Assembly (NCBI GenBank): GCA_019455065.1
Contig: JACFNC010000003.1
Coordinates: forward strand, 124,001 to 188,000
DNA length: 64,000 nucleotides
Source of the DNA: Rhodospirillales bacterium
GTDB taxonomy: Bacteria > Pseudomonadota > Alphaproteobacteria > Rhodospirillales > Magnetospirillaceae
Reading direction: 5' to 3'
Made by a program: the position numbers and the translations under genes. How positions within the stretch are numbered: position 1 is the first letter of the stretch; each line of letters opens with the position of its first letter. The notes beneath the pieces were generated by a model. It was given only the letters and a program-made list of their open reading frames with translations. It searched no databases and had not been told where the DNA came from. Shown piece after piece: positions 25,395 to 35,855 of this stretch.

Positions 25395-28043
25395 TCAGTC
25401 CTCGGCAGCCAGCGCCTCGGCCTTTTCCTTCGCTATCTGGCGAGGCTTGCCGCGATTCGTGGCCGTCGTCGCTTTGGCTTTGGTTTTCGCTTTGGTCTTG
25501 GCCTTCGTCTTTGGCCCTGCCGCGGCGGCCTTGCCCTTGGCGGGCGTCTTGCCGGCTTTCGCGGCAAGCAGCGCCACGGCCTCGTCAAGGCTGACGGCAT
25601 CCATGTCGGTCCCGCGCGGCAAAGTGGCATGCACCTTGTTGTGCTTCACGTAGGGGCCGAAGCGGCCCTTCTGAACGGTGACCGGTTTTCCGTCGGCGGG
25701 GTGGTCCCCAAGTGTGCGGGCCGAACTTGCCTTCGCCTGCGCCAGAAGGTCGACGGCGCGGTTGAGACCGATGGTGAGCACGTCGTCCCCGCGCCCGAGC
25801 GACTTGAAGATCTCGCCATGTTTGACATATGGGCCGAAGCGGCCGACGCCTGCGCTGATCGGCTTCCCGGTTTCCGGGTGATTGCCGATGGAGCGAGGCA
25901 GGGCCAGCAGACGCAGGGCCATATTCAGGTCTAGGTCGGCGGGCTCGAGGCCTCGGTAGAGCGATACTCGCTTGGGCTTTGCGTCGCCCTCGGATTCCCC
26001 GAGTTGGACGTAGTGCCCATAGGGCCCTTTACGGAGGACCACGTTCTCGCCGGTCTCCGGATCCGTCCCCAGTATCTTGGGGCCGTCGCCAGCCTCTTCG
26101 GCGCTGCCACCGTTCTCGGCGGCGATCGCGAGAGGGCGGGTATACCGGCACTCCGGGTAATTCGAGCACCCGATGAAGGCGCCGAACTTGCCCAACTTCA
26201 GGCTGAGCCGACCTGTTCCGCATTGCGGGCAGACTCGGGGATCCTTTTTTTCGTCATCCGACGGAAAGAAATGAGCGCCGAGTTCCTCGTCGAGCGCATC
26301 GAGCACCTGAGATACTCTCAAGTCCTTGGTTTCTTCGACGGACTGCGAGAAATCCCGCCAGAAGTCACGCAAGACCTGCCGCCAATCGATGCGCCCGCCC
26401 GAGACGTCGTCCAACCGGTTTTCGAGATCGGCGGTGAAGTTGTATTGGACGTAGCGGTTAAAGAAGGAAACCAGGAACGATGTGACCAGACGGCCGCGGT
26501 CCTCGGGCACGAAGCGTCTGTTTTCCAGTCGCACGTAATTTCGGTCCTGAAGGACGGACAGGATCGACGCGTAAGTCGATGGCCGGCCGATCCCCAACTC
26601 CTCCATGCGCTTCACGAGGCTCGCCTCGCTGAAGCGCGGCGGCGGCTGCGTGAAGTGCTGGGCCGTCCTGACGTCACGACGCTGGATTGCCTCGCCTTCG
26701 GCCATCTCGGGGAGGAGGCGATCGCCATCCTCGTCATCAGGCTCGTCGCGGTCCTCCTTGTAGAGGGTGAGGAAGCCAGGAAACACCACCACCGACCCAG
26801 TCGCCCGCAACACCGTGCGCCGGTCGGCCGACGCCACGTCGGCGGCGACCTGGTCGAGCACCGCGCTCTCCATCTGACTCGCCAAGGTGCGCCGCCAGAT
26901 CAAGTCGTACAGGCGCAGCTGGTCGCGATCCAGGAAGCGCGCGACGTCTTCCGGACGACGGAAAAGATCGGTCGGCCGGATCGCCTCGTGGGCCTCCTGC
27001 GCGTTCTTGGCCTTCGTCTTGTAGAGGCGGGGCGACGCAGGCAGGAACTCGCTACCGTACTGACTCTCGATCAACCTGCGGCACGAGGCGACGGCCTCGG
27101 CCGCCATCTGCACCCCGTCGGTACGCATGTAGGTAATGAGGCCGACGGTCTCGCCGCCGATGTCCACACCCTCATAAAGCCGTTGTGCGATCTGCATGGT
27201 GCGGGCGGCGGACAGATAAAGCTTGCGCGAGGCCTCCTGCTGCAAGGTCGACGTGGTGAATGGCGGAAAGGGATTCCGCCGCGCCTTCTTGCGCTCGATC
27301 GCCGCGACCGAAAAGGATGCCGCCTGAATGGCCACTTCGGCTTGCCGGGCCGACTCCGCATCCGGCAGGTCGAACTTGTCGAGCTTCCGGCCGTCGAGAT
27401 GGGTGAGCTGGGCCGTGAACTGGGCGCCATTTCGGGTCAGCAAATCCCCTTCGACGGTCCAATACTCGCGCGGCTTGAAGCGCTCGATCTCTGCTTCGCG
27501 TTCGCAGATCAGGCGCAGCGCAACCGACTGGACGCGGCCGGCCGAGCGGCTGCCGGGCAGCTTGCGCCACAGCACGGGCGACAAGGTGAAGCCGACCAGA
27601 TAATCGAGGGCGCGGCGGGCCATGTAGGCGTCGACGAGCTCATGATGAAGGTCGCGCGGGTTGCGCATGGCGTCGAGCACGGCCGTCTTGGTGATCTCGT
27701 TGAACACCACACGCTTGACGTCCTTGCCCTTCAAGGCCTTGCGCGCATCCAGCACCTCGCGCACGTGCCAGGAGATCGCCTCTCCCTCGCGATCCGGGTC
27801 TGTGGCGAGATAGAGAGCCTCGGCCTCCTTCACCGCCTTGGCGATGTCACGGATATGCTTCTCGGACCTGGGATCGATATCCCAGTCCATGGCGAAACCT
27901 TCGTCCGGTCGCACCGACCCGTCCTTGGCGGGAAGGTCGCGGACATGCCCATAGCTGGCTATGACCGTGTAGCCGGGGCCGAGATATTTGTTGATGGTTT
28001 TCGCTTTGGCGGGCGATTCGACGACGACGACTTTCATTTCCAC
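25395..28043 (-). CDS. topA: DNA topoisomerase I
   Basis: A type IA topoisomerase that relaxes negative supercoils. The 882-residue protein has the Toprim domain (VVVESPAKAKTINKYLG, then YLATDPDREGEAISWH), the active-site tyrosine in GLITYMRTDG, and one zinc-ribbon (CPQCGTGRLSL...GCSNYPEC). Three Topo_C-type repeats follow, each with a GRFGPYVKH motif. The extreme C-terminus is a Lys/Ala-rich tail (about 50 residues), typical of alphaproteobacterial TopA and probably DNA-binding. It lies between dprA and rnr in one direction. Confidence 0.97.
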   Translation of the reverse strand: MEMKVVVVESPAKAKTINKYLGPGYTVIASYGHVRDLPAKDGSVRPDEGFAMDWDIDPRSEKHIRDIAKAVKEAEALYLATDPDREGEAISWHVREVLDARKALKGKDVKRVVFNEITKTAVLDAMRNPRDLHHELVDAYMARRALDYLVGFTLSPVLWRKLPGSRSAGRVQSVALRLICEREAEIERFKPREYWTVEGDLLTRNGAQFTAQLTHLDGRKLDKFDLPDAESARQAEVAIQAASFSVAAIERKKARRNPFPPFTTSTLQQEASRKLYLSAARTMQIAQRLYEGVDIGGETVGLITYMRTDGVQMAAEAVASCRRLIESQYGSEFLPASPRLYKTKAKNAQEAHEAIRPTDLFRRPEDVARFLDRDQLRLYDLIWRRTLASQMESAVLDQVAADVASADRRTVLRATGSVVVFPGFLTLYKEDRDEPDDEDGDRLLPEMAEGEAIQRRDVRTAQHFTQPPPRFSEASLVKRMEELGIGRPSTYASILSVLQDRNYVRLENRRFVPEDRGRLVTSFLVSFFNRYVQYNFTADLENRLDDVSGGRIDWRQVLRDFWRDFSQSVEETKDLRVSQVLDALDEELGAHFFPSDDEKKDPRVCPQCGTGRLSLKLGKFGAFIGCSNYPECRYTRPLAIAAENGGSAEEAGDGPKILGTDPETGENVVLRKGPYGHYVQLGESEGDAKPKRVSLYRGLEPADLDLNMALRLLALPRSIGNHPETGKPISAGVGRFGPYVKHGEIFKSLGRGDDVLTIGLNRAVDLLAQAKASSARTLGDHPADGKPVTVQKGRFGPYVKHNKVHATLPRGTDMDAVSLDEAVALLAAKAGKTPAKGKAAAAGPKTKAKTKAKTKAKATTATNRGKPRQIAKEKAEALAAED

Positions 28044-28080
28044 ATCGGCAGAAGATGGGCGGCGCCCGCCCCGGGATGGC

Positions 28081-29205
28081 TCAGCCGCGGAGGGACACCT
28101 GATTGCCGGGATGGCGATCCAATCGGCCTGCCAGTTCCAGTTCCAGCAGCACCATGGACATCACGGAAGGTGACAATTGGCATTGCCGGATGATTTCGTC
28201 AACAGCGACGGGGCTTGGGCCGAGTGCTTCGACCACCAGGGCGAGGGCCTTTTCCACCTCGGATTCGTCGGTTCCGCCCTGAGGGGCTGGGGCGAATGGC
28301 TGCGACGAGGGCTCGCTTAGCGGCCGGATGAGCATGGGGCCGAGAACGCCCAGAATGTCATCGGCACCCTCCACCAGGGTGGCGCCCTGCCGGATCAAAT
28401 TATTCGGGCCGCTGCTGCGCGGGTCGAGGGGCGAGCCGGGTACGGCGAAGACCTCGCGTCCCTGATCAAGCGCCAGACGGGCGGTGATGAGGGATCCCGA
28501 GCGCAGAGTGGCCTCGACGACGACCACCCCCATGGCCATGCCAGAGATAACCCGATTACGGCGCGGGAAATGGCTGGCTTGAGGCGTCGTTCCAACCGGC
28601 ATCTCGGCGACGAGCGCACCGCGTTCGAGCGCGGCCCCGTAGAGCGGTCCGTTTTCCGGCGGATATACCACATCGACGCCGCCGGCCAGCACGCAAACGG
28701 TGCCGGTCGCCATCGCCCCCTCATGCGCGGCCGTGTCAATGCCCCGCGCCATCCCCGAAACCACGACAAGGCCGGCGGTTCCCAGCGCCGCAGCGAGGTC
28801 GCGCGACAGGCGGCGACCGTTGGCCGAGGCGTTGCGCGCGCCGACTACCGCGATCGCTGGTCGGTTGAGCAACGACGCTTGGCCGCGCACGCTGATCAGA
28901 GGCGGGGCATCCGGCAGGACGGCAAGAGCCTGAGGATAGCTCGGCTCGACGCGGGCGAGCAACCGGGCGCCAAGCCTCTCATGGGCCTCGATCTCGCGTT
29001 CCACCGCGGCCTTGGTCGGAATCGTGATAGGCGCGCCCCGCCCGCCACGCCGCGCCAGGTCGGGAAGGGCGTCGAGGGCGGCACCGGCCGTGCCGAACCG
29101 CTCCAGCAGGCGGGCGAACGTCACCGGCCCTACGTTCTCGCTGCGGCTCAAGCGCAGCCAGTCGATCCGTTCGGAGGCGGTGAGGGAGCGAGGTTCAGCG
29201 GACAT
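28081..29205 (-). CDS. dprA: DNA processing protein DprA
   Basis: A single-strand-DNA-binding loader of RecA in natural transformation, 374 residues. It has an N-terminal SAM-like helical domain (LRLSRSENVGPVTFARLLERFG), a Rossmann core with the family signatures AVVGARNASANG, VSGMARGIDTAAHEGA and LAGGVDVVYPPEN, and a C-terminal winged helix (VDEIIRQCQLSPSVMSMVLLELELAGRL). It is 37 bp upstream of topA, the usual dprA-topA order. It does not by itself show competence. Confidence 0.95.
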   Translation of the reverse strand: MSAEPRSLTASERIDWLRLSRSENVGPVTFARLLERFGTAGAALDALPDLARRGGRGAPITIPTKAAVEREIEAHERLGARLLARVEPSYPQALAVLPDAPPLISVRGQASLLNRPAIAVVGARNASANGRRLSRDLAAALGTAGLVVVSGMARGIDTAAHEGAMATGTVCVLAGGVDVVYPPENGPLYGAALERGALVAEMPVGTTPQASHFPRRNRVISGMAMGVVVVEATLRSGSLITARLALDQGREVFAVPGSPLDPRSSGPNNLIRQGATLVEGADDILGVLGPMLIRPLSEPSSQPFAPAPQGGTDESEVEKALALVVEALGPSPVAVDEIIRQCQLSPSVMSMVLLELELAGRLDRHPGNQVSLRG

Positions 29206-29271
29206 CGCCCGACCTTGCGGCAGGCGCGCATCCTCGTCAAGAAATACAACCGGGGGAGCGGAACTCCGGAA

Positions 29272-29859
29272 TCACTTCTTCCGGCCGATCTTCGGTTCGT
29301 CGCCCTTGAGCAGCCGGCGAATGTTCGAGCGGTGGCGGGCGAAGCCGAGAACAGCGAGGCCGGCCGCCATCAAGACCAGCCGAGGATCGCCCCCCAAGAG
29401 GACCGCATAGACCGGCGCCAGCGCGAGGGCGGCGAGAGCGGCAAGCGAGGAGTAGCGGAAGATGGCGGCGACCACCAGCCAGGTCGCGCAGGCCAGCAGG
29501 CCGACCGGCCAGGAGACGGCGAGCAGGACGCCGAGGGTCGTGGCCACACCCTTGCCCCCCTTGAAGCGCAGCCATACGGGAAAGTTGTGGCCAATGACGG
29601 CGGTGAAGCCCGCGATCATTGCGGCCGCGGGGCCGGCCAGATAGAGGGCGGCAAGCGCGGCGGCGGCGCCCTTGCCGCTGTCCAGAACGAGGGTGGCCGC
29701 GGCCAGCCCCTTGCGACCGGTCCGCAAGACGTTGGTGGCTCCGATGTTGCCCGAACCCATGGACCGGATGTCGCCCAGGCCGGCCAACCGTGTCAGTACC
29801 AAGCCGAAAGGCACCGCCCCCAGCAGATAGCCGAGAACGGCGGCGACGAACTCAGGCAT
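29272..29859 (-). CDS. plsY: Glycerol-3-phosphate acyltransferase
   Basis: An integral membrane acyltransferase using acyl-phosphate in the first step of phospholipid synthesis, 195 residues with about five hydrophobic helices. All three PlsY motifs are present: GSGNIGATNVLRT, HNFPVWLRFKGGKGVATTLG, and the C-terminal R-H-x-x-N-I-x-R segment (FARHRSNIRRLL). The ATG at 29859 was chosen because the hydrophobic protein starts there; it overlaps the stop of the pyrC-like gene by 8 nt, giving translational coupling. Confidence 0.95.
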   Translation of the reverse strand: MPEFVAAVLGYLLGAVPFGLVLTRLAGLGDIRSMGSGNIGATNVLRTGRKGLAAATLVLDSGKGAAAALAALYLAGPAAAMIAGFTAVIGHNFPVWLRFKGGKGVATTLGVLLAVSWPVGLLACATWLVVAAIFRYSSLAALAALALAPVYAVLLGGDPRLVLMAAGLAVLGFARHRSNIRRLLKGDEPKIGRKK

Positions 29860-31156
29860 GAAGATAAACCGTCCGCCCGTCGACCACCGTGCGCATGACC
29901 ACGCCCTGGACAGGTCGGCCATCGAACGGTGAGTTCTTGGACTTGCCGTAGAACGCGTCGGCGACCACTTTCCAGGCGCGGTCGGGATCGAAAATGACGA
30001 GATCCGCCGCCGCGCCCTTCTGCAATCGGCCCGCCGGCAAACCAAGGATGTCGGCGGGTGCGCATGTGAGGCGCCGCAGCACGTCCAGCATGCTCATGCG
30101 CCGGTTGTGGTGCAATTCGAGCGAGACGGCCAGCAGCGTTTCCAGCCCGGCGCCGCCGAAAGCGGCGTGGGCGAAGGGCAGGCGCTTGGAGTCCTGGTCC
30201 TGCGGGGCGTGGTCGCTGGCGATCGCGTCGACTGTGCCATCGGCCACCGCTTCGGCCACGGCCTGCCGGTCGGTTTCGGAGCGCAGGGGCGGCGACAGCT
30301 TGGCAAAGGTACGGTAATCGCCGACCGCCAACTCGTTGAGGGCGAAATACGGTGGCGCCGTGTCGCAGGTGACGGCGAGGCCGCGCTTCTTGGCGGCGCG
30401 GATCACCTCCAGGCCGGCCGCGGTGGAGACGTGGGCGGCGTGGTAGCGGGCCCCGCCAAGCTCGACCAGCCGGATGTCGCGTTCGAGAAGGATGGCCTCG
30501 GCCGCCGCGGGAATGCCGGCCAGTCCCAGGCGGGTCGCCATCTCGCCCTCGTTCATCAGGCCGCCCTCCGCAAGCGCGGGTTCCTCGGGATGTTGCACGA
30601 TCAGCAATCCGAAGGTGGCGGCATAGGCGAGCGCCCGGCGCATCACCTGGGCATCCCGGATGGCCTGCGTGCCGTCGGTGAAGGCAAGCGCGCCGGCCTC
30701 GGCCAGCATGCCCATCTCCGCAAGCTCCTTGCCGGCCAGCCCTTTGGTCGCGGCTGCATAGGGGTAGACCTTCGCGAGCCCGATCTTGCGGGCCCGGCGG
30801 GCGACGAATTCGAGGGTCGCCACATCGTCGATGACCGGATGGGTATTGGGCAGGCACACCATGGACGTGATACCACCGGCCACAGCCGCTTCGCCGCCGG
30901 TCTTGAGCGTCTCCTTGTGTTCCTCGCCCGGCTCGCGCAATTGCACGCGCATGTCGACGAGGCCGGGAGCGAGACAAAGCCCGTCGCAGTCCACCACTTC
31001 GATGCCCCCGGGCACGCCGTTGGCGAACAGGTGTGGACCGAATTCGGCGATCGCTTCGCCATCGGTGAGCAGGGCGCCACTGGCGTCCAAGCCGCTCGCC
31101 GGATCCAGCAGCCGGGCATTCACATAGGCGACGCGGGCGGCGGTGCGTTGCGGCAT
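29852..31156 (-). CDS. pyrC: Dihydroorotase-like protein lacking HxH metal ligands
   Basis: A 434-residue class I dihydroorotase homologue, product of the gene following pyrB. The fold is intact (PGLVDMRVQLREPGEEHKET, VCLPNTHPV, SDHAPQ), but the first metal-binding motif, normally D-x-H-x-H, reads D68-M-R70-V-Q72. Both histidines are lost, while later His and Asp ligands remain. By analogy with the inactive PyrC' of Pseudomonas, it is probably a structural partner of aspartate carbamoyltransferase and not a catalyst. The ATG shares one base with the pyrB stop (TGATG). Confidence 0.88.
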   Translation of the reverse strand: MPQRTAARVAYVNARLLDPASGLDASGALLTDGEAIAEFGPHLFANGVPGGIEVVDCDGLCLAPGLVDMRVQLREPGEEHKETLKTGGEAAVAGGITSMVCLPNTHPVIDDVATLEFVARRARKIGLAKVYPYAAATKGLAGKELAEMGMLAEAGALAFTDGTQAIRDAQVMRRALAYAATFGLLIVQHPEEPALAEGGLMNEGEMATRLGLAGIPAAAEAILLERDIRLVELGGARYHAAHVSTAAGLEVIRAAKKRGLAVTCDTAPPYFALNELAVGDYRTFAKLSPPLRSETDRQAVAEAVADGTVDAIASDHAPQDQDSKRLPFAHAAFGGAGLETLLAVSLELHHNRRMSMLDVLRRLTCAPADILGLPAGRLQKGAAADLVIFDPDRAWKVVADAFYGKSKNSPFDGRPVQGVVMRTVVDGRTVYLHA

Positions 31157-32103
31157 CAGGCCGTTCCCCCGGTGTAGTTGCGGGCGAGCACTTCCAGGCA
31201 CGCCATGCGCACCGCGACCCCCATCTCGACCTGTTCGCGAATCACGCTGCGCTCGTAATCGTCGGCAAGATCGGAGTCGATCTCGACGCCGCGATTCATG
31301 GGGCCGGGATGCATGATCAGCGCGTCCGCCTTGGCCTGCCCCAACTTTTCGTAATCGAGCCCGAAAAAATGAAAGTACTCGCGGATCGAAGGAATGAAAT
31401 TTCCCCGCATGCGTTCATTCTGGACGCGCAGCATCATGATGATGTCGCAGCCCTTCAGACCCTCGCGCATGTCATGGAAGACTTCCACGCCCAGCCGGCT
31501 CATGGTCGCCGGAACCAGCGTACGCGGCGCCACGACGCGCACCTGGGCCCCCATGATGTTGAGCAAATGGATGTTCGACCGGGCCACGCGGCTGTGCAGC
31601 ACGTCGCCGCAGATGGCGACCAGAAGGCCGCTGAGGCGCCCCTTGCGACGGCGAATAGTGAGGGCGTCCAGCAGCGCCTGGGTGGGGTGCTCGTGGCTGC
31701 CGTCGCCGGCATTGATGACGGCGCAATCGACCTTCTGCGAAAGCAGTTGCACGGCGCCCGAGTCCGAGTGCCGGACCACCAGCACGTCGGGGTGCATGGC
31801 GGTCAGGGTCATGGCGGTATCGATCAGGGTCTCGCCCTTGTTCACCGAGCTTGCCGAGACCTGCATGTTGATCACGTCGGCGCCGAGCCGTTTTCCCGCC
31901 AATTCGAACGACGTGCGGGTGCGCGTCGAGCTTTCATAGAAGAGGTTGATGACCGTGCGGCCACGCAGCAGCGCCTTCTTTTTGTCGGCGGCGCGATTTT
32001 GCTCGACGTAGCCATCCGCGAGGTCGAGCAGCATGGTGATGTGCTGCGGCGTAAGCCCTTGGATGCCAAGGAGATGGCGGTGCGGAAAGACGCTCTGGGT
32101 CAT
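31156..32103 (-). CDS. pyrB: Aspartate carbamoyltransferase catalytic subunit
   Basis: Condenses carbamoyl phosphate with aspartate in pyrimidine synthesis. The 315-residue protein has the carbamoyl-phosphate loop [11 protein letters not shown], the [11 protein letters not shown] motif and [10 protein letters not shown]. It is the first gene of a pyrB-pyrC'-plsY-type run with overlapping junctions. No pyrI regulatory chain is nearby, consistent with the class A holoenzyme formed with an inactive dihydroorotase-like chain. Confidence 0.96.
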   Translation of the reverse strand: MTQSVFPHRHLLGIQGLTPQHITMLLDLADGYVEQNRAADKKKALLRGRTVINLFYESSTRTRTSFELAGKRLGADVINMQVSASSVNKGETLIDTAMTLTAMHPDVLVVRHSDSGAVQLLSQKVDCAVINAGDGSHEHPTQALLDALTIRRRKGRLSGLLVAICGDVLHSRVARSNIHLLNIMGAQVRVVAPRTLVPATMSRLGVEVFHDMREGLKGCDIIMMLRVQNERMRGNFIPSIREYFHFFGLDYEKLGQAKADALIMHPGPMNRGVEIDSDLADDYERSVIREQVEMGVAVRMACLEVLARNYTGGTA

Positions 32104-32155
32104 GGCGCGACTATACGGTGGCCCCGAATTGGCCGCAAGAAGGCGCCTGCGTACT

Positions 32156-34543
32156 TCAGACCTCCATCACACCCTTCAAGACTCTTTGCGACGGCAAGGT
32201 CACGGCGACGGTCGTTCCTTTTCCCAATGCGCTCGCGATCTCGAGGTTTCCCCCGTGCAGTTCGACGAGAGCCTTGGCGAGCGGCAGCCCAAGGCCCGAC
32301 CCTTCATACCGCCGGCTCAGGCCGGTATCGACTTGGCCGAACGGGGTGAGCGCGGTTGCGATGCCGTCGCTGTCCATTCCGATACCGCTATCGGATACGG
32401 TGAAGCGATAGTTTCCATTCGGGAGGATGTTTCCCGTGGCGGACACGTGCCCGCCGGCGGGCGTGAACTTTATGGCATTCGACAGCAGATTGATGAGCAC
32501 TTGCTTGAGGCGCCGTTCATCGGCCAGCAGCAGGGGCGAGCGATCCACCCGGGGCAGGTCGATCCGGACGCCGCCCTTGGCGGCCCGCTCGGCGACCAGC
32601 CTGACGCACGCTTCCAATAGGGTGCGCGGGTCGATTCTGCTCTCGAACAGTTCGGTGGCCCCGATCTCGATGCGAGAGATGTCCAGTATGTCGTTGATCA
32701 GTTCCAGCAGATGGCGTCCCGAGTTCTGGATGTCGGCCGCGTAGTCGCGGTACCTCTCCGGCAGCGGACCGAAAATCTGCCCCGTCAAGACATCGGAAAA
32801 GCCGATGATGGCGTTTAACGGGGTCCGCAACTCATGGCTCATGTTGGCGAGAAATTCGGTCTTGGCGCGGTTGGCCATTTCGGCGAGCGACTTGGCCTCC
32901 TTGAGCGTTTCCGCGGCCTCCCTGCGTTGGGTGATGTCATGGGCGGCAATGAGAAGGCGATAGACCTGGCCGTCCGGGTCAGCGATAGGCGTCAGGACCA
33001 CCTCGAACCACGCCCCCCGGTGTTCCGCCTCGAAGGCGAAGGGTTGCCCGGTATCGACGCTGCGTGCGATCCATCTTCGCCAATTGTCCGCTGCCGCCTC
33101 TTCGAAGCGATCAGGGAGGTTGCAACCCAAAAGGGCGTCGGCGGTTCCGTTCAGGCTGCGTGCACCGGCTTCGTTGAGCGCGATGATCGTTCCCTCCGGC
33201 GAGATCATGATCAGGATAACGACCGGCGTCTGCAACATCGCCCGTGCCGTCTCCTCGCTCTCGCGCAACGAATGTTCGATCCACTTGTAGGCGGTGACGT
33301 CGGTGAAGGTGCTGATGAAACCCCCGATGGGGAGGGGGCAGCCACTCACCTCTATTACCGTGCCGTCGGGCCGCGTGCGTTCGAACGAGTGCGGCCTTAG
33401 CTGCTTGGCCAGTTCGACTCGTTCCCGTACCAGATCTTCGACGTCGCCGGTTCCGTATTCACCGCGCTGGGCATTGCTGCGCATGAAAGTTTCGAACGGC
33501 GTGCCGGGCTTGTTCAACTCGATCGGAACCCCCGTCAGTTCGAACATGCGCTGGTTGGCGACGATCAGATTGAAATTTCGGTCGAACACCGATACGCCCT
33601 GCGGAAGGTTGTCGACCGTTGCCTGAAGGTACGCGGCCTTCCGGGCGACCTCGCGCTCGGCGGCGACTTGGGCGGACACATCGCTGCCCGTGCCCGCGTA
33701 CCCCAAGAACGTGCCAGCCTCGTCAAGAATTGGTTTGCCGTTGACCAGCATATGGCGAATGCCGCGGCTGCGACTGGCAAACCTGACAAGGATGTTGCGG
33801 AAGGGACGGTGGGCGTCGATCAGGGCGCTATGGTTGCGCCAGGTTTCGCTGATCCGTGAACGCCGAATTAGCCACTCTCTGAGCGACATCCCCATTACCG
33901 CATCGCGATCGAGTCCGGTGACATCCGAGAACCGGCGGGAGAGGTAGGTCAGTCGCAGATCCGCATCGGTCTCCCATATCCAGTCCGAGGCAGCTTCTGC
34001 CACCCGCCGGAACCGCTCCTCGCTCTCGCGGAGCGCCTCCGTAATCGTCTGTCGCCGCTCGTTTTCGCGGACGAGATCCTGGTTGAGACGGGTCAGGTCC
34101 TGCATTCGCTCCGCTACCTTGCGGTCGAGATGCGCGTTGGCCTCCTTCAGGGCCGCTTCCGAACGCCTATGGTCGGTCACGTCGGTGTAGGTGGTCACGA
34201 ACCCGCCGCTCGGGAGCGGACGCCCAGAAACCGCGATATGGCGGCCATCGGGCCTTACCCGCTCGAAATCATGAATTTCGAAGCGCCGGGCAAGCTGGAT
34301 GCGCGGTCGGACGTGATCCTCGGGGTCGCCCGGTCCATATTCGCCGCGCTGGGCATTCAAGCGAATGAAGGCTTCGAACGGAGCGCCTTCGTAGACGATC
34401 TCTTCTGGGAGTTCGAGCAGTTCGATAAGCCGTCGATTCCACAAGACCAAACGAAGGTCGCGATCGAAAACCGATACTCCCTGCGTCAAACAGTCCAGGA
34501 CGTCATGAAATATTCGCTGTGGCTGCGCTGATTGATCGGACAT
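32156..34543 (-). CDS. Multi-PAS sensor histidine kinase
   Basis: A 795-residue cytoplasmic kinase with no membrane helix. Four PAS-type modules are visible. Two PAS-7-like copies share the [10 protein letters not shown] / [10 protein letters not shown] start and the NAQRGEYG motif, suggesting internal duplication (about 10-120 and 310-420). They alternate with ordinary PAS domains (about 175-300 and 430-545). HisKA follows with phospho-histidine H570 in [20 protein letters not shown], then HATPase_c with DSGIGM and [12 protein letters not shown]. No receiver and no adjacent response regulator, so it is an orphan kinase. Signal unknown; PAS-7 copies often bind flavin or heme, but no binding residue can be named here. 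Confidence 0.9.
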   Translation of the reverse strand: MSDQSAQPQRIFHDVLDCLTQGVSVFDRDLRLVLWNRRLIELLELPEEIVYEGAPFEAFIRLNAQRGEYGPGDPEDHVRPRIQLARRFEIHDFERVRPDGRHIAVSGRPLPSGGFVTTYTDVTDHRRSEAALKEANAHLDRKVAERMQDLTRLNQDLVRENERRQTITEALRESEERFRRVAEAASDWIWETDADLRLTYLSRRFSDVTGLDRDAVMGMSLREWLIRRSRISETWRNHSALIDAHRPFRNILVRFASRSRGIRHMLVNGKPILDEAGTFLGYAGTGSDVSAQVAAEREVARKAAYLQATVDNLPQGVSVFDRNFNLIVANQRMFELTGVPIELNKPGTPFETFMRSNAQRGEYGTGDVEDLVRERVELAKQLRPHSFERTRPDGTVIEVSGCPLPIGGFISTFTDVTAYKWIEHSLRESEETARAMLQTPVVILIMISPEGTIIALNEAGARSLNGTADALLGCNLPDRFEEAAADNWRRWIARSVDTGQPFAFEAEHRGAWFEVVLTPIADPDGQVYRLLIAAHDITQRREAAETLKEAKSLAEMANRAKTEFLANMSHELRTPLNAIIGFSDVLTGQIFGPLPERYRDYAADIQNSGRHLLELINDILDISRIEIGATELFESRIDPRTLLEACVRLVAERAAKGGVRIDLPRVDRSPLLLADERRLKQVLINLLSNAIKFTPAGGHVSATGNILPNGNYRFTVSDSGIGMDSDGIATALTPFGQVDTGLSRRYEGSGLGLPLAKALVELHGGNLEIASALGKGTTVAVTLPSQRVLKGVMEV

Positions 34544-34637
34544 AGCCGCGTCCCGCTCGATCGACCCCCGGCACGTTTCGCCAGGGACATTCTACAGCGA
34601 GAAGAGACGAAACCGCAGCGTGACGACAATAGTTGCA

Positions 34638-35852
34638 TCAAATAATCCCTTTGTGGCGCAATTGCGCCAATTCTGCCGGAAGCATTTCTAGTATTTCGGT
34701 AAGAACCTCGTCGGTGTGTTGTCCTAGGGTAGGGGGGGCTCGCCGGTACTCCGGCGGACTTTCCGACAGTCTCACCGGGTTCGCGACCAGAGGCAGCGGG
34801 GCCGGTGATAAGGGATGCGCGACGGTTACCGCCATGCCACGTGCCTGCGCCTGCGGGTCGCCGAAGGCTTCGGCCAGCGAATTGACCGGTCCGGCGGGCA
34901 CCTGCAACGGCTCCAGCCCCTCCAGCCAGTGGCGCCGGGGATGCCGGCCGATTATTTCGGCGATTATCGGGAACAGGATGTCCCGGTGGCGCACGCGGGC
35001 CGCGTTGGTGCCGAAGCGCTCGTCCTCGGCCAGTTCGGGCACGCCGGCGAAGCGGCAGAAGCGCAAGAACTGGCCGTCGTTGCCGATCGCCAGGATGAGG
35101 AAGCCGTCGGCGGCCTCGAACACGTTGTAGGGCATGATGTTGGGGTGGCCGTTGCCGACCCGCTGCGGCTCCTCGCCGGTCACCATGAACTTTACCGCCT
35201 CATAGCTCATCCAGGCGAGTTGGCAGTCGAGCAGGGCCATGTCGATGTGCTGGCCGCGGCCGGTGACATCGCGATGGCGCAGGGCGGCGAGAATGCCGAT
35301 GGTGGCGTAGGCGCCGGTCAGGAGATCGGCGTTGCCGATGCCCACACGGACCGGCCTCCCCTCGGGTTCGCCGGTCAGGCTCATCATGCCGCCCATGCCC
35401 TGCGCCAGGAAATCATAGCCGCCGCGGCCCGCGTAGGGGCCGGTCTGGCCGAAGCCGGTGATCGAGCAATAGACGAGGCGGGGGTGGATCTCGCGCAGTT
35501 GCGGATAGCCCAGGCCGTACCGCGAGAGGTCGCCGACCTTGAAATTTTCGACCAAGACGTCGCAGTGCGCGAGCAGCCGGCGGATCAGCTCTTGCCCCTC
35601 GGGCTTCGCGACGTCGATGGTCACCGAGCGCTTGTTGCGGTTGCAACTCAGGAAATAGGTGCTTTCTCCGGTGTCGTGGCCATTTCCGTCCTTGAGATAG
35701 GGGGGGCCGAAACGCCGCGAGTCGTCGCCCGCGCCGGGGCGTTCGATCTTGATGACCTCGGCCCCCAGGTCGCCCAGGATCTGCGTGCAGGAGGGGCCGG
35801 CAAGGACGCGGGTGAGGTCGAGGACGCGAATGCCGTCGAGGGATGCGGGCAT
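34638..35852 (-). CDS. CaiB/BaiF family CoA-transferase
   Basis: A class III CoA-transferase of 404 residues. The N-terminus LDGIRVLDLTRVLAGPSCTQILGDLGAEVIKIE is the family signature, with NRNKRSVTIDV, YDFLAQGMGGMM and GIGNADLLTGAYA. These enzymes move CoA between acids such as carnitine, oxalate or succinate; the substrate is not readable from sequence. It is 3 bp from a co-directional AEC transporter gene, which suggests uptake or export of the same organic acid. Confidence 0.88.
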   Translation of the reverse strand: MPASLDGIRVLDLTRVLAGPSCTQILGDLGAEVIKIERPGAGDDSRRFGPPYLKDGNGHDTGESTYFLSCNRNKRSVTIDVAKPEGQELIRRLLAHCDVLVENFKVGDLSRYGLGYPQLREIHPRLVYCSITGFGQTGPYAGRGGYDFLAQGMGGMMSLTGEPEGRPVRVGIGNADLLTGAYATIGILAALRHRDVTGRGQHIDMALLDCQLAWMSYEAVKFMVTGEEPQRVGNGHPNIMPYNVFEAADGFLILAIGNDGQFLRFCRFAGVPELAEDERFGTNAARVRHRDILFPIIAEIIGRHPRRHWLEGLEPLQVPAGPVNSLAEAFGDPQAQARGMAVTVAHPLSPAPLPLVANPVRLSESPPEYRRAPPTLGQHTDEVLTEILEMLPAELAQLRHKGII

Positions 35853-35855
35853 GGC

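Noticed and set aside
23664-25934. 756-residue plus-strand open frame
   Set aside because: Antisense to rnr and the topA tail; no start signal and no family features.
26004-28193. 729-residue plus-strand open frame
   Set aside because: Antisense to topA, which has all type IA topoisomerase motifs; composition is Arg/His/Gly-rich with no domain.
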